A DNA stretch of 39,313 nt, taken from Bradyrhizobium sp. U87765 SZCCT0048. GTDB lineage: Bacteria; Pseudomonadota; Alphaproteobacteria; Rhizobiales; Xanthobacteraceae. The stretch's first letter is position 1; each line of letters begins with the position of its first letter. The notes under the pieces are model-generated. The model was not told the DNA's origin and did no database searches. It saw nothing but the letters and a program-made list of their open reading frames with translations. Where the stretch lies: the NCBI RefSeq assembly GCF_018131225.1, contig NZ_JAFCMM010000009.1, positions 1 to 39,313 on the forward strand, read 5' to 3'. Both the position numbers and the translations under genes were made by a program. Below are positions 15,857-24,198 of the stretch, in pieces.

Positions 15857-16207
15857 TCAGTGGGTCGCGGTCGTGGCCGGCGAGAACTTGGCGACGTAGC
15901 CCTCGAACGGCTTGTAGGCTTCCTTGGCGAGATCGACATAGAGCTCGCCGATCTTCTTCGACTCGGCGACGAACGTTTCGTACGCGGTCTTGGTGTACTC
16001 GGTCTGCAGCTCGAGCGCCTTCTCGAGCGACTTCACGCCCGACAGCTTCTCGACGAACGAGCTGGTGTCTTCGAACGACTTCTTGGAGAAGTCGGCATAG
16101 GCCGTCGCGATCGCCTGATAACCCTTGGTGAAGCCGTTCACCGACGCGAGGGCGGCCTCGTACTGCTCTTTGCCGAAGTTCTGGAAGTCCTCAACCTTGA
16201 AAACCAT
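15857..16207 (-). CDS. Phasin family protein
   Basis: A 116-residue, almost wholly alpha-helical protein without Cys. FGKEQYEAALASVNGFTKGYQAI, the aromatic-spaced heptads (YADFSKKSFEDTSSFVEKL) and GVKSLEKALELQTEYTKTAYE are typical of the phasin_2 family, which coats polyhydroxyalkanoate granules and controls their number and size. GGAGAGGATCC precedes the ATG. The promoter upstream carries two TGC-N3-GCA sites of the kind bound by the PHA-sensing repressor PhaR. No PHA synthase or phaR gene is in the window. Stand-alone phasins of this size are common in Bradyrhizobium-like bacteria. Confidence 0.9.
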   Translation of the reverse strand: MVFKVEDFQNFGKEQYEAALASVNGFTKGYQAIATAYADFSKKSFEDTSSFVEKLSGVKSLEKALELQTEYTKTAYETFVAESKKIGELYVDLAKEAYKPFEGYVAKFSPATTATH

Positions 16208-16272
16208 CTTGGATCCTCTCCCGGACTGCTGCTGGATGTGCCGGTGTCCCGGCTCCCTAAGACCACTTCTGG

Positions 16273-16319
16273 TTTATAGTGCACCGCACAATTATAGTCA
16301 ATGAAATTGTGCGTCGCAA
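16273..16319 (-). promoter_or_regulatory. Phasin promoter region with two PhaR-type operators
   Basis: On the minus strand two overlapping sigma-70 promoters can be read: TTGCGA (16319-16314), 17 bases, TATAAT (16296-16291); and TTGACT (16301-16296), 17 bases, TATAAA (16278-16273). Two TGC-N3-GCA sites overlap them: TGCGTCGCA at 16310-16318 on the first -35, and TGCACCGCA at 16280-16288 in the spacer of the second, exactly 30 bases apart. PhaR repressors of PHA genes are known to bind TGC-N-GCA-type sites; binding here is inferred. Confidence 0.7.
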
Positions 16320-16698
16320 AAATTTAATCTCTTATTCGCCGGGAAGTTAGCGAATCTTCGCAACAGTTCATTAACCCTTTGGAAACCCCGTCCTCCTACT
16401 TTTGATCCCTGCGTTGCTGACGTTCCGGAAGGATTCCGAAAAAACGTTCAGGCACAGCCTCTTAGCCAGAATGGCGCCTTCCGCCGCCATTTTCCGAGAG
16501 AACTGTCCGAAGCGCCGCAGTCAGGTAATGCCGGTCTGCGGGCACAATTTTGCCTCACGAGCCGGTGATCACAGTGCTCTCGAGCGAACTGTCGTCCAGT
16601 TCGCGTGCGGGGGCACGCGAGGAAAAGTGGGGAGCGGGTCCGGGAAAGGAGCGGGTTTTCCGGATGCCGCGATCGCTGAATATCGGACGGGGTAGTCT
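16320..16698. other. Gap before the carboxypeptidase gene; structured leader
   Basis: About 380 bases with no convincing gene. The first 80 are AT-rich (upstream of the phasin promoter). The last 115 before the carboxypeptidase start fold into GCGAACTG-TCGTC-CAGTTCGC (16584-16604), TCGCGTGC-GGGG-GCACGCGA (16601-16620), which shares four bases with the first so the two exclude each other, and an imperfect stem TCCGGGAAA/TTTTCCGGA (16639-16664). GGACGGGG precedes the ATG. Confidence 0.45.
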
Positions 16699-18519
16699 AT
16701 GATCGGTGCAACCTCGGCGTCCGCACGGGCGCTTCGTTTTTGCATTTTCGGGCTCGCAACCATCAGTGCGGCCATTGTGTTCACCACGGACACGGCCGAC
16801 GCCCGGCGCCGCCATCATCACAGCCACCACCGTGGCCGTCATGTGGTGCGGGTGTCCTCCAGCTACTCGCCGCCCTTCTCCTCGATCATCGTCGACGGCA
16901 ATTCGGGCAACGTGCTGCAGGCCAACAATCCCGACAGCCCGCGCCATCCCGCCTCGCTCACCAAGATCATGACGCTCTACCTGCTGTTCGAAAAGCTCGA
17001 GAGCGGCAAGATGAGCCTCGACAGCGAAATGGACGTCTCCGCGCACGCCGCCTCGCAGGCGCCGACCAAGCTTGGCCTGCGCCCCGGCCAAAGCATCCGC
17101 GTCGAGGACGCCATCAAGGGCCTCGTCACCCGCTCCGCCAACGACGCCGCCGTGGTGATCGCCGAGGCGATCGGCGGTGACGAGGACGACTTCGCAACCC
17201 TGATGACGCGCAAGGCGCGCTCGCTCGGCATGAGCCGCACCACCTATAAAAATGCCTCAGGCCTGCCGGACGACGACCAGATCACCACCGCGCGCGACCA
17301 GGCGACTCTCGGCCGCGCCATCCAGGACCGCTTCCCGCGCTACTATCGCTTCTTCGCCACCAACGACTTCCATTACCGCGGCAGCGTCATCCGCAACCAC
17401 AATCACCTGCTCGGCCGCGTCGAGGGCGTCGACGGCATCAAGACCGGCTACACCCGCGCCTCCGGCTTCAACCTCGTGACCTCGATGCGCCGCGGCAACC
17501 GCCACCTCGTCGGCGTGGTGCTGGGCGGCCGCTCCGGCGGCTCGCGCGATGCCATCATGCGCAACCTGCTGGCCGAGAACCTCGATCGCGGTGCCACGCG
17601 CCGCACCGTCGCGGCCATCACCGAGCGCAATCCCGCCGACTACAAGGTCGCGAGCGCCGACGATGCCGCCGACGCCGCCCCGGAGAGCAAGCCGGCGCCG
17701 CGCGCCGCTGTCGCCCCCTCCGCCATCCCGCCGGTCCAGGTGCAGGGCGCGATCCAGACCGCCGCCCAGGATGCCGACGACGCCGCCCGCACACCGATGC
17801 CGATGCCCGCCCCGAACAAGGTGGCGGCCGTGCAGCCGGCGCCGACCCCTGTCCCGGCCAAGCCGACCCCAGCGCCGCTGACATCGGGCGTCATCTCGCA
17901 GCCGCTGCCGATCGTCCCCGGCTCGGCCGAGCCGATGACACCGGTCAGGGTCAAGACCGTGCAGATCAAGTCCGGCCAGACCCGCGTCGCCTCGGCCGCG
18001 CCGTCCCAGGTTGCCGCTCCGGCCGCTACCGCCTCCATCCCACCCGCCCGCGCCGATGTCGCCGAGACCTCGAATTCGGTGGTCGCCAAGGTGGCCGAGC
18101 TGCCGCCGCAGAATCCGAAGTACGGCACCGGCCAGGGCATCCTCGGCGTTCTGCCGGCCTCGGCGCTGCAGCAGCACTCCCAGACGATGGCTTACGCCGA
18201 CCCGGCACGCGCCGCGCCCGCCCCGGTGACCGCTGCCGCCCCGGCCGCCCAGCCCGCCCCCAGCAGCAGCCGCGCCCGCTCCGGCTGGATCATCCAGGTC
18301 GGCGCATTGCAGAGCGAAACCGAAGCCAAGCAGCGCCTCGACGCCGCCCGCAGCGCCGCCACCGTTCTCGGCAAGGCCGATCCGTTCACCGAGGAAGTGT
18401 CGAAGGGTGGCAAGAGCTTCTACCGCGCCCGCTTCGCCGGCCTCGACAAGGACAGCGCCGAGACCGCCTGCCGCACCCTCAAGCGCAACGAAATCTCCTG
18501 CATCGCCATCCGCAACTAA
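16699..18519 (+). CDS. D-alanyl-D-alanine carboxypeptidase (S11) with C-terminal SPOR domain
   Basis: A 606-residue periplasmic enzyme. A signal/anchor segment (about 12-34) is followed by the His/Arg-rich stretch RRRHHHSHHRGRH (36-48). The S11 penicillin-binding domain has SLTK (86-89, nucleophile Ser86), SAN (146-148) and KTG (248-250), so it should trim the terminal D-Ala of peptidoglycan stem peptides. From about 310 to 525 lies a long Ala/Pro/Val-rich linker. The last 80 residues (SGWIIQVGALQSETEAKQRL to ISCIAIRN) are a SPOR domain, which binds denuded glycan at septa. This layout is common in Alphaproteobacteria and suggests a role at the division site. It lacks the usual C-terminal amphipathic anchor. 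Confidence 0.93.
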   Translation: MIGATSASARALRFCIFGLATISAAIVFTTDTADARRRHHHSHHRGRHVVRVSSSYSPPFSSIIVDGNSGNVLQANNPDSPRHPASLTKIMTLYLLFEKLESGKMSLDSEMDVSAHAASQAPTKLGLRPGQSIRVEDAIKGLVTRSANDAAVVIAEAIGGDEDDFATLMTRKARSLGMSRTTYKNASGLPDDDQITTARDQATLGRAIQDRFPRYYRFFATNDFHYRGSVIRNHNHLLGRVEGVDGIKTGYTRASGFNLVTSMRRGNRHLVGVVLGGRSGGSRDAIMRNLLAENLDRGATRRTVAAITERNPADYKVASADDAADAAPESKPAPRAAVAPSAIPPVQVQGAIQTAAQDADDAARTPMPMPAPNKVAAVQPAPTPVPAKPTPAPLTSGVISQPLPIVPGSAEPMTPVRVKTVQIKSGQTRVASAAPSQVAAPAATASIPPARADVAETSNSVVAKVAELPPQNPKYGTGQGILGVLPASALQQHSQTMAYADPARAAPAPVTAAAPAAQPAPSSSRARSGWIIQVGALQSETEAKQRLDAARSAATVLGKADPFTEEVSKGGKSFYRARFAGLDKDSAETACRTLKRNEISCIAIRN

Positions 18520-18541
18520 GCGCGTGCGGCGACTGCCCGAC

Positions 18542-18570
18542 AAAATGCCCGGCCCCTGGCCGGGCATTTT
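18542..18570 (+). terminator. Terminator of the carboxypeptidase gene
   Basis: A perfect 13-bp stem, AAAATGCCCGGCC-CCT-GGCCGGGCATTTT, starts 23 bases after the stop codon and is followed by GCTTTTA. This is a clear intrinsic terminator. Confidence 0.92.
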
Positions 18571-18802
18571 GCTTTTAGGCGGCACGGCAGGCTTACGACG
18601 GCACGATGCCGCGACCTTCCGGCCGCAACGGGCGAAACCACTCGTCAACGTTTGCTCGGTAAAAATAAACCATAACAGGCAGGACCGCCGGACACGGCGG
18701 CGGGTGCGCATGGCGCATCACGATCGGCGCATCAATGCGCCGGAGGCATCGATCGGAGAAACAGGCTGCTCGCAGTGTGTCGCGTGATGTTGCGTACTGG
18801 AG

Positions 18803-19531
18803 TTAGCTGTGATGAGTGCGAAGCAGGGTCTCCTTGGCCTCGTTGACCCGAGCCGCCAGGTACGTCGAGCCCCCCTGGTCGGGATGCAGTTTCTTCATCA
18901 GCCCGCGATGAGCCCGGCTGATCTCGTCGCGCCCCGCGCCCGGCTCCAGGCCAAGGATCTGATAGGCCTCCTGCGCCGTCATTTTGCCGCCCGCCGGCTC
19001 GTTGCGCTGGCTCCCTGCCCCTTTGCCCTGCGTGTTCTGACGCCAGGCGGGAAAGCGGCGGTCAAGATAACTTTCAAGTAGCGCGCAGCTCTCGGCATCG
19101 AAGGTCGGCATCAGCGCCGCGAGCTGCGGAAGATCGAACGTCTCGAGCGAGCGGCCGGCCTGGCTGCCGGCAATGATGGTGCCGCTCAGCGTGCCGCTGT
19201 CGTGATCCAGCGTCATGTCGAGGAACGCCGAGCGCACGTTCGAGGTCTTGCCGCTGCTGCGGCCACGCCCGCCCCAGTGGGCGAAACCGCCGAGATTGCC
19301 GAACACCGAAGCCGCCGGCGACCAGCCGAGCAACCCCGCCCCGAACAGGCCGAGCGGAATGGCGACCGCGAGCTCCCCGCGCAGGCCGGTGAAGGCGGCG
19401 ACCGCAAGACACACCACCCCGCCCGCAAGCTTGATGGCTCGCGCCAGCAGCGCCGGGTTGGCAGCCCGGAACATCTGCAGCAGCGAATACAGAACGAAGA
19501 CGGCGATGGCGCCCGCGATCAAGGTCGGCAT
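18803..19531 (-). CDS. Membrane-anchored J-domain protein
   Basis: A 242-residue protein. The N-terminal about 70 residues contain two or three membrane helices (MPTLIAGAIAVFVLYSLLQMF; LAGGVVCLAVAAFTGL; LAVAIPLGLFGAGLL). The C-terminal 60 residues form a J domain: AQEAYQILGLEPGAGRDEISRAHR, then LMKKLHPDQGGS with the HPD signature that stimulates Hsp70 ATPase. The layout resembles mitochondrial Tim14/Pam18 and its alphaproteobacterial relatives. A start at 19591 would add 20 residues and lie 7 bases after the VWA stop; I prefer MPTL (19531) by similarity of N-termini, though neither has a good ribosome-binding site. It follows the VWA gene on the same strand. Confidence 0.85.
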   Translation of the reverse strand: MPTLIAGAIAVFVLYSLLQMFRAANPALLARAIKLAGGVVCLAVAAFTGLRGELAVAIPLGLFGAGLLGWSPAASVFGNLGGFAHWGGRGRSSGKTSNVRSAFLDMTLDHDSGTLSGTIIAGSQAGRSLETFDLPQLAALMPTFDAESCALLESYLDRRFPAWRQNTQGKGAGSQRNEPAGGKMTAQEAYQILGLEPGAGRDEISRAHRGLMKKLHPDQGGSTYLAARVNEAKETLLRTHHS

Positions 19532-19598
19532 GACCGATAGATAGACGCTGGCGCTCGCCTGCGGAAGCGGGCGCACCGTCGCGCGATGCAAAAAGCGC

Positions 19599-20345
19599 TC
19601 AGCGCCCCGTTATCTGGGTCAGCAGCGCCGCCGCGGCGCCGCCGGACGCGGACAACCGCTGCAGCGCCTCCCGGCCGCCCGCGGCATAGGCCGCCGCCGC
19701 GCGCAGCAGCTCGCTCAGCTGGCCCGCCGCCCCGACATCGAAGCGGCAATAGGCGCCGCCGGACAGGCGCGCGATGTCGCGGAAGGTGCGCTCGGTAGCC
19801 GCATCATGGCCCTCCTGAAACATCAGGACCGGCACCTTGAGCAGTCCGAGCTCGCCGGCCTTGGCGCAGAGGTCGTCCGGGTTCTCCTCCATGGCATCGC
19901 CGACGAACACCAGCGCACGCACGCCATGGGCAACGGCCTCGCGCCGCGCCTCGGACAGCACCTTGTGGATCTGGGTGTGACCGCCCTCGACCGAAATCCG
20001 CGCCATCAGCCGGGCCAGTTGCGCCGGATCGGCGATCCATGGACTCGCCCGGCATTCGCCCGCCCCGCGGAAGTACACGAGGCGGACGTCGAGCCCGCCG
20101 ATGCGCGCCGCCTCGCGAAATATCTCGGCCTGCAGCTCGCACGCCATGTCCCAAGTGGGCTGGCGGCTCATGGTGGCATCGAGCGCGAAAACCAGACGCC
20201 CGCGCCCCGAGCGCGGCGCCATGGCGCGCGCACGCGCGACGAAGGCGGCGATATCGGCGGCGCTCGAGGTGACGTCCTGCACGGCCTGGCCACCGCTTGT
20301 GGCCGGCGTACGCCCCGATGACGGTGGTGAAGGTTGACGGCTCAT
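19599..20345 (-). CDS. VWA-domain protein
   Basis: A 248-residue cytoplasmic protein. LVFALDATMSRQPTW (about 50-64) is a DxTxS metal-site motif; GGHTQIHK supplies the metal-site Thr and ALVFVGDAMEENPDD the metal-site Asp, so the von Willebrand A metal-binding site appears complete. The N-terminal 40 residues are Ser/Pro/Gly-rich and probably disordered. No signal peptide. Function unknown; VWA proteins of this kind often work as co-factors of ATPases or chaperones. It is followed by the J-domain gene on the same strand, so a joint role is possible but not shown. ATG 20345 is preferred over a TTG at 20357. Confidence 0.75.
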   Translation of the reverse strand: MSRQPSPPSSGRTPATSGGQAVQDVTSSAADIAAFVARARAMAPRSGRGRLVFALDATMSRQPTWDMACELQAEIFREAARIGGLDVRLVYFRGAGECRASPWIADPAQLARLMARISVEGGHTQIHKVLSEARREAVAHGVRALVFVGDAMEENPDDLCAKAGELGLLKVPVLMFQEGHDAATERTFRDIARLSGGAYCRFDVGAAGQLSELLRAAAAYAAGGREALQRLSASGGAAAALLTQITGR

Positions 20346-20369
20346 GCGGCCCCGCAAGCAAAGTTCACG

Positions 20370-20406
20370 CGATATCGCGTCCGCGTGGGCTCGATATCAC
20401 GTCCGC
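20370..20406. repeat. Pair of 15-base direct repeats upstream of the VWA gene
   Basis: CGATATCGCGTCCGC (20370-20384) and CGATATCACGTCCGC (20392-20406) match at 14 of 15 positions and start 22 bases apart, about two helical turns. They lie 25-61 bases upstream of the VWA start codon, where an operator would sit. No known regulator is recognised. Confidence 0.45.
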
Positions 20407-20559
20407 TCGATGTGGTGAGGCGACGGTCCGCGGGCAAGCCTTCGGGCGCAGGCGATCAGGGATGACGGCGGCCGGCCTGACTTGTGAAACTGCGAGACGC
20501 ACACCCCGGCACATCGCGCGGCGGCGAGATCCGCTCGCGCTCAGCCGGAGGCGGCGACG

Positions 20560-21462
20560 CTATCGCTGGGACGGCAGCAGCGCTGCGGAGTGCTGGGCGC
20601 GATCCGCCGCCGGCGCGCCGCCGGAGATCGCGGTGCCTGTAGAGACTTTGTCGCCTGAAATCTTCAGCACGTCGGTGCGGGTCGGACGCAGATCGCTATC
20701 CTCACTGAGGAACTGGTCGAGGGTGTTCTGGATCTTCTCCTTGACCGCCTCGGGACCGCGATCGCTCATGTCGGTGTGCTGGGCGCCGGTCTTGATGACC
20801 TCGATGCCGGTGCGCGCGCATTCGTCATCATCGGGCACCACGCCCGGATCGGGCACGAAGTTCGGATCCTTCGAACGGAACGAGAGAATCTTGAACTTGG
20901 CTTCGGTCAGGAACGGCACGCGCAGGTTATCGAGCGTCACCACGCGCTTGATCATCTCCGGATGTTCCTTGGCGAAGAACATCGAGATATCGCCGCCGTT
21001 GGAATGACCAACCATCATCAGCTTGCTGTAGTCGGCGTTGGTGAAACGCTTCTTCATCTCGTTCACGGTGAACAGGATGTTCTCGACGCCGCGCTCATAC
21101 ACCGGCAGGCGGCCGACATAGAGCTGGCCGACCTTGGTCACCAGCGGCGCGTCGGTCATCAGGTCGTGCTGAACGCTGAGCACGAGATAACCGCGCATCG
21201 CAAGCACGTTGGCGAGGAAGGAATACTCGGTGTTCTTGACGGTGTTGCCATGGTTGACGACCGCGACCGGCAACGTCGTCAGGCCTGCCATCGACCGCAC
21301 TTCGGCATCGCGACGGATCGCGACGTCGACGTCGATCACGCGATCCCGCGCCGCGTCGTAGAGCTCGACGGTCTCGTGCCGGATCGCCCACTTGCTGAAA
21401 GAGAAGTAGGCGCCGGTGACGCACACGGCAGCTGCAACGGCTATAAGCAGGCCACGCTTCAT
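20560..21462 (-). CDS. Secreted or membrane-anchored alpha/beta hydrolase
   Basis: A 300-residue protein with an N-terminal hydrophobic segment (MKRGLLIAVAAAVCVTGAYF) serving as signal peptide or anchor. The hydrolase core shows VVNHGN (69-73, oxyanion hole), VGHSNGGD with the nucleophile Ser154 in GxSxG, and QHTDM with the likely catalytic His229; the acidic member probably lies in RSKDPNFVPDP (197-206). The substrate is unknown (esterase or peptidase-like). GAGGAT precedes the ATG. It stands alone, with an AT-rich upstream region containing TGACAACA/TGTTGTGA (21556-21578). Confidence 0.8.
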   Translation of the reverse strand: MKRGLLIAVAAAVCVTGAYFSFSKWAIRHETVELYDAARDRVIDVDVAIRRDAEVRSMAGLTTLPVAVVNHGNTVKNTEYSFLANVLAMRGYLVLSVQHDLMTDAPLVTKVGQLYVGRLPVYERGVENILFTVNEMKKRFTNADYSKLMMVGHSNGGDISMFFAKEHPEMIKRVVTLDNLRVPFLTEAKFKILSFRSKDPNFVPDPGVVPDDDECARTGIEVIKTGAQHTDMSDRGPEAVKEKIQNTLDQFLSEDSDLRPTRTDVLKISGDKVSTGTAISGGAPAADRAQHSAALLPSQR

Positions 21463-22772
21463 TCGATCCTCGGCAGGCGATCGCCTCTCGGGGCGGTGAT
21501 CAGATCCAGTGGTCAAATTCCCGTTCGTACCTGAAAGATAAACATAACGACGCTGTGACAACAGCCGAAATGTTGTGAGGTTTCGGTCTTTTAATTGTGC
21601 AGAGCACCGTAATTTTGTGCAGCTGCTCAGGCAATTCTGTTTTCTCCAGTAAATCAGGGGCTTTCCACCACCGCACCTGCGGTAGACGAAACCAAACGCC
21701 ATTTCCGGCCGAAAATCGCGGGGTTTTCTGGCCTTGGTTGCAGCCGGACGCGGAAATGCCTTCAGGGACAGCATCTTGGGAAGATTCGTCGGACGGCTGT
21801 CCCGCATATTCACTGCGGCAAGCACGGAATTAGAACACCGATTCATTTTGGAGCCGGGAAGAACAAGGATTCATTTTTAGCGAATCCGTTCACGCGCCCG
21901 CTGCTGCGGCCGGCCTCAGCGCTTCCCGGCCCACCTGGACCACGGCCGCGCACTGCCGCGCAGCGGCTGGGTGCCCTCTTCCCGCGATGGCCGCAGCAAC
22001 TGCAAACCGACCCGCGCGTGGCGACAGGGCCCGCGCCTGCGCAGGTCCGACCACATGTCCGGCCACATGCCCGACCGCCTGCCGCGCGACGTCCTGTCGC
22101 GGGCGTCGCGCGCCGTCAGTTCGCGCGCGTCGCGCATCGTCGCCGCAGCGCATCCCTGCCCGTGCAGGCGCAACGGCGCGGAGCGACAGCCTCGATCTCC
22201 TCGACATCGCGAACGCTGGCATTGATCGGCGCACCGGCAATCGCATGCGCAAGACCCACCAGGCACGCCCCGCATCGCAGACAATCGCCCGCACGAACAG
22301 GACGCATCGGCAGACGCTGTCGACGCTCGCGCGTTGCCGGCGATGACATCGCCGTTGCGCGCGATGGTGCGCTCCTCGCCACGACGAGTTGCACGAGCAC
22401 GGATGTTTCCTCGACACGCGCCACTCACCGCCGGCGCCGTCGATACAGCCGCGACACGGTCGCGCGCGCCCGACGACGATGTACCCACCGGTCGTGAACT
22501 TGCCCGCGGCCTTCGCGTTGCCGACGCGCGACGGCCGCGGGTCACGCGACAGCGCGCGGCCATGTCTGCCATTGCGAGGTCTCTGGGATGTCTTTGCCAA
22601 GGTCTTGCCGGGCATCGTGAGCACGCGGCGATCGATGCCGGTCGGGCCGGCCATGCGGCGCATGGCAGCGTTGGCGCGAACGCCGGTGCTTTGCTATGCA
22701 GGGCGTCCCGCGCCATGCGCGCAATCGCCATCGGGCCCGCCGATCCGTCTCACCTCAACGTTCCGAGATCTC
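21463..22772. other. 1.3 kb stretch without a convincing gene
   Basis: The first about 420 bases (21463-21885) are AT-richer than the surroundings and hold short repeats: TAATTGTGCAG/TAATTTTGTGCAG (21592-21622) and GATTCATTTT at 21840-21849 and 21868-21877. The remaining about 890 bases are very GC-rich and crowded with CGCG/GCGC words. Long open frames run through it on both strands (for example 21890-22663 minus), but they have Arg/Ala/Cys-rich, non-globular translations, no ribosome-binding sites and no family likeness. A 102-codon minus frame at 22116-22424 contains CLRCGAC, which is the least implausible. It may be decayed or recently acquired DNA. Confidence 0.4.
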
Positions 22773-23624
22773 ATGTCCAAAGCGCCCAAGATCGCCCGCA
22801 CCCTCCCCGCCCTGCACCGCGCCGTCGACGGGCTGCGCGCTCGCAACGCCGACGTCGCGCTGGTGCCGACCATGGGCGCACTCCACGAGGGCCACATCTC
22901 GCTGGTGCGGCTGGCGCGCAAGCACGCCAGGAAGGTGGTGGTGTCGATCTTCGTCAACCCGACGCAGTTCGCCGCGCACGAGGATCTCGGATCGTATCCG
23001 CGCACCTGGAAGGCGGACCTCGCCAAGCTGACCGCCGAGAATGTCGACCTCGTATGGCATCCGGACGCGAAGGTGATGTACCCCGACGGCTTCGCCAGCC
23101 GTGTTACGCTCGAGGGGCCGGCAACCGTCGATCTCGAGGATCGCTTCCGGCCGCACTTCTTCGGCGGCGTCGCCACCGTCGTCACCAAGCTGTTCACCCA
23201 GGTCCGCCCGGACGTCGCGGTGTTCGGCGAGAAGGATTTTCAGCAGCTCAAGGTGGTGGCGCGGATGGCACGTGACCTCGACCTCGGGGTCAAGATCGTC
23301 GGTGCGCCGGTGGTGCGCGAGCGCGATGGCCTCGCGATGTCGTCGCGCAACGTCTATCTGTCGCCGCAAGATCGCGCGACCTCGCCAGTGCTGTACCGGA
23401 CGCTGAAGGACACGGCGAAGACGATGCGCGCCGGCAAGGGCCTGCCGGCGGCGCTGGCCGCCGGCGCGGCCGCGATCGAAGCGGCCGGCTTCGCTCTCGA
23501 CTATCTCGAGGTCCGCCATGCCGAAACGCTGGCGCCGATCAAGAGCCTCAAGGACGGCCCGGCGCGCCTGCTGGTGGCCGCCCGGATCGGCACCACCCGC
23601 CTGATCGACAACATCAGGGTCTGA
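22773..23624 (+). CDS. panC: Pantothenate synthetase
   Basis: A 283-residue enzyme that joins pantoate and beta-alanine with ATP to make pantothenate, the last step of vitamin B5 synthesis before coenzyme A. The motifs are complete and in order: PTMGALHEGHISLV (ATP-binding HIGH-like), VSIFVNPTQF, FGEKDFQQL and AMSSRNVYLS (KMSKS-like). Length matches the family (about 280). The frame is open 128 codons further upstream, but that part lies in the anomalous GC-rich stretch and is not PanC-like, so the start is ATG 22773. panB and panD are not in the window. Confidence 0.96.
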   Translation: MSKAPKIARTLPALHRAVDGLRARNADVALVPTMGALHEGHISLVRLARKHARKVVVSIFVNPTQFAAHEDLGSYPRTWKADLAKLTAENVDLVWHPDAKVMYPDGFASRVTLEGPATVDLEDRFRPHFFGGVATVVTKLFTQVRPDVAVFGEKDFQQLKVVARMARDLDLGVKIVGAPVVRERDGLAMSSRNVYLSPQDRATSPVLYRTLKDTAKTMRAGKGLPAALAAGAAAIEAAGFALDYLEVRHAETLAPIKSLKDGPARLLVAARIGTTRLIDNIRV

Positions 23625-23687
23625 GCCCCTTTAGCCGGAGAGGCCCCTGAAGGGCACGCGCGACCGCCCGGTGCGGCCGCCGCGCGG

Positions 23688-24113
23688 CTACAGCAGGCCG
23701 AGTTCGCGCAGCTCGCGCCGCATCGGTTCGGGCATCTCCGCAAGGCCGTCGTCGCGCTTGCCGAGATCGGGCGGCGCGTCCTTCGGCTCGAGATAGCGCC
23801 AGCCCTGGAACGCGCGCATCGGCCGCGGCACCACCGGAATGAGCCTGGGCTCCATGATCAGGCGGCAACGCCCGATGCCTTCCGCGTCACGGAAGGGCTC
23901 GATCGCGACCAGCTTCTCGCGCGCCAGGATCTCGCCGCGGATCACCCAGAAGATCGAGCCGCCGTCGAGCAGCTCGGTGTCGCGCTTGGGAGTCATGCGC
24001 GTGACGTGGACGTGATGCTTGTTCTTCGTCTGCTTCATCCGCGCCTTGATCCAGCCGTCGAGATCCTTGATGGACTCGGCGCCGACGCTGAGCTTGATGA
24101 GATGAAGCGGCAT
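23688..24113 (-). CDS. DUF1489 family protein
   Basis: A 141-residue soluble protein beginning MPLHLIKLSVGAESIKDL, with VTRMTPKRDTELLDGGSIFWVIRG in the middle and RAFQGWRYLEPKDAPPDL near the end. These are the features of DUF1489 (PF07370), conserved through Alphaproteobacteria and without a known function. The length is normal for the family. It is convergent with panC and stands apart from the next minus-strand gene by 85 bases. Confidence 0.88.
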   Translation of the reverse strand: MPLHLIKLSVGAESIKDLDGWIKARMKQTKNKHHVHVTRMTPKRDTELLDGGSIFWVIRGEILAREKLVAIEPFRDAEGIGRCRLIMEPRLIPVVPRPMRAFQGWRYLEPKDAPPDLGKRDDGLAEMPEPMRRELRELGLL

Positions 24114-24198
24114 GACGATGCAGTTCGCGCGACTGGCCTTCAGCGGAACAGATCACGGCCCCGCGGCATGACGGATGGCACCGGCGAGCCGGTTCGGA

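Noticed and set aside
22116..22424. 102-codon minus-strand frame with CLRCGAC
   Set aside because: The cysteine pattern could suggest an Fe-S or Zn site, but there is no conserved neighbour or ribosome-binding site, and the composition matches the surrounding non-coding DNA. Left as a possibility only.
21890..22663. 257-codon minus-strand frame
   Set aside because: Arg/Ala/Cys-rich, no ribosome-binding site, no recognisable fold, overlapping equally long frames in other phases.
22389..22772. N-terminal extension of panC by 128 codons
   Set aside because: PanC families are about 280 residues and begin shortly before the PTMGALHEGH motif; the extension has no PanC likeness and lies in the anomalous GC-rich stretch.
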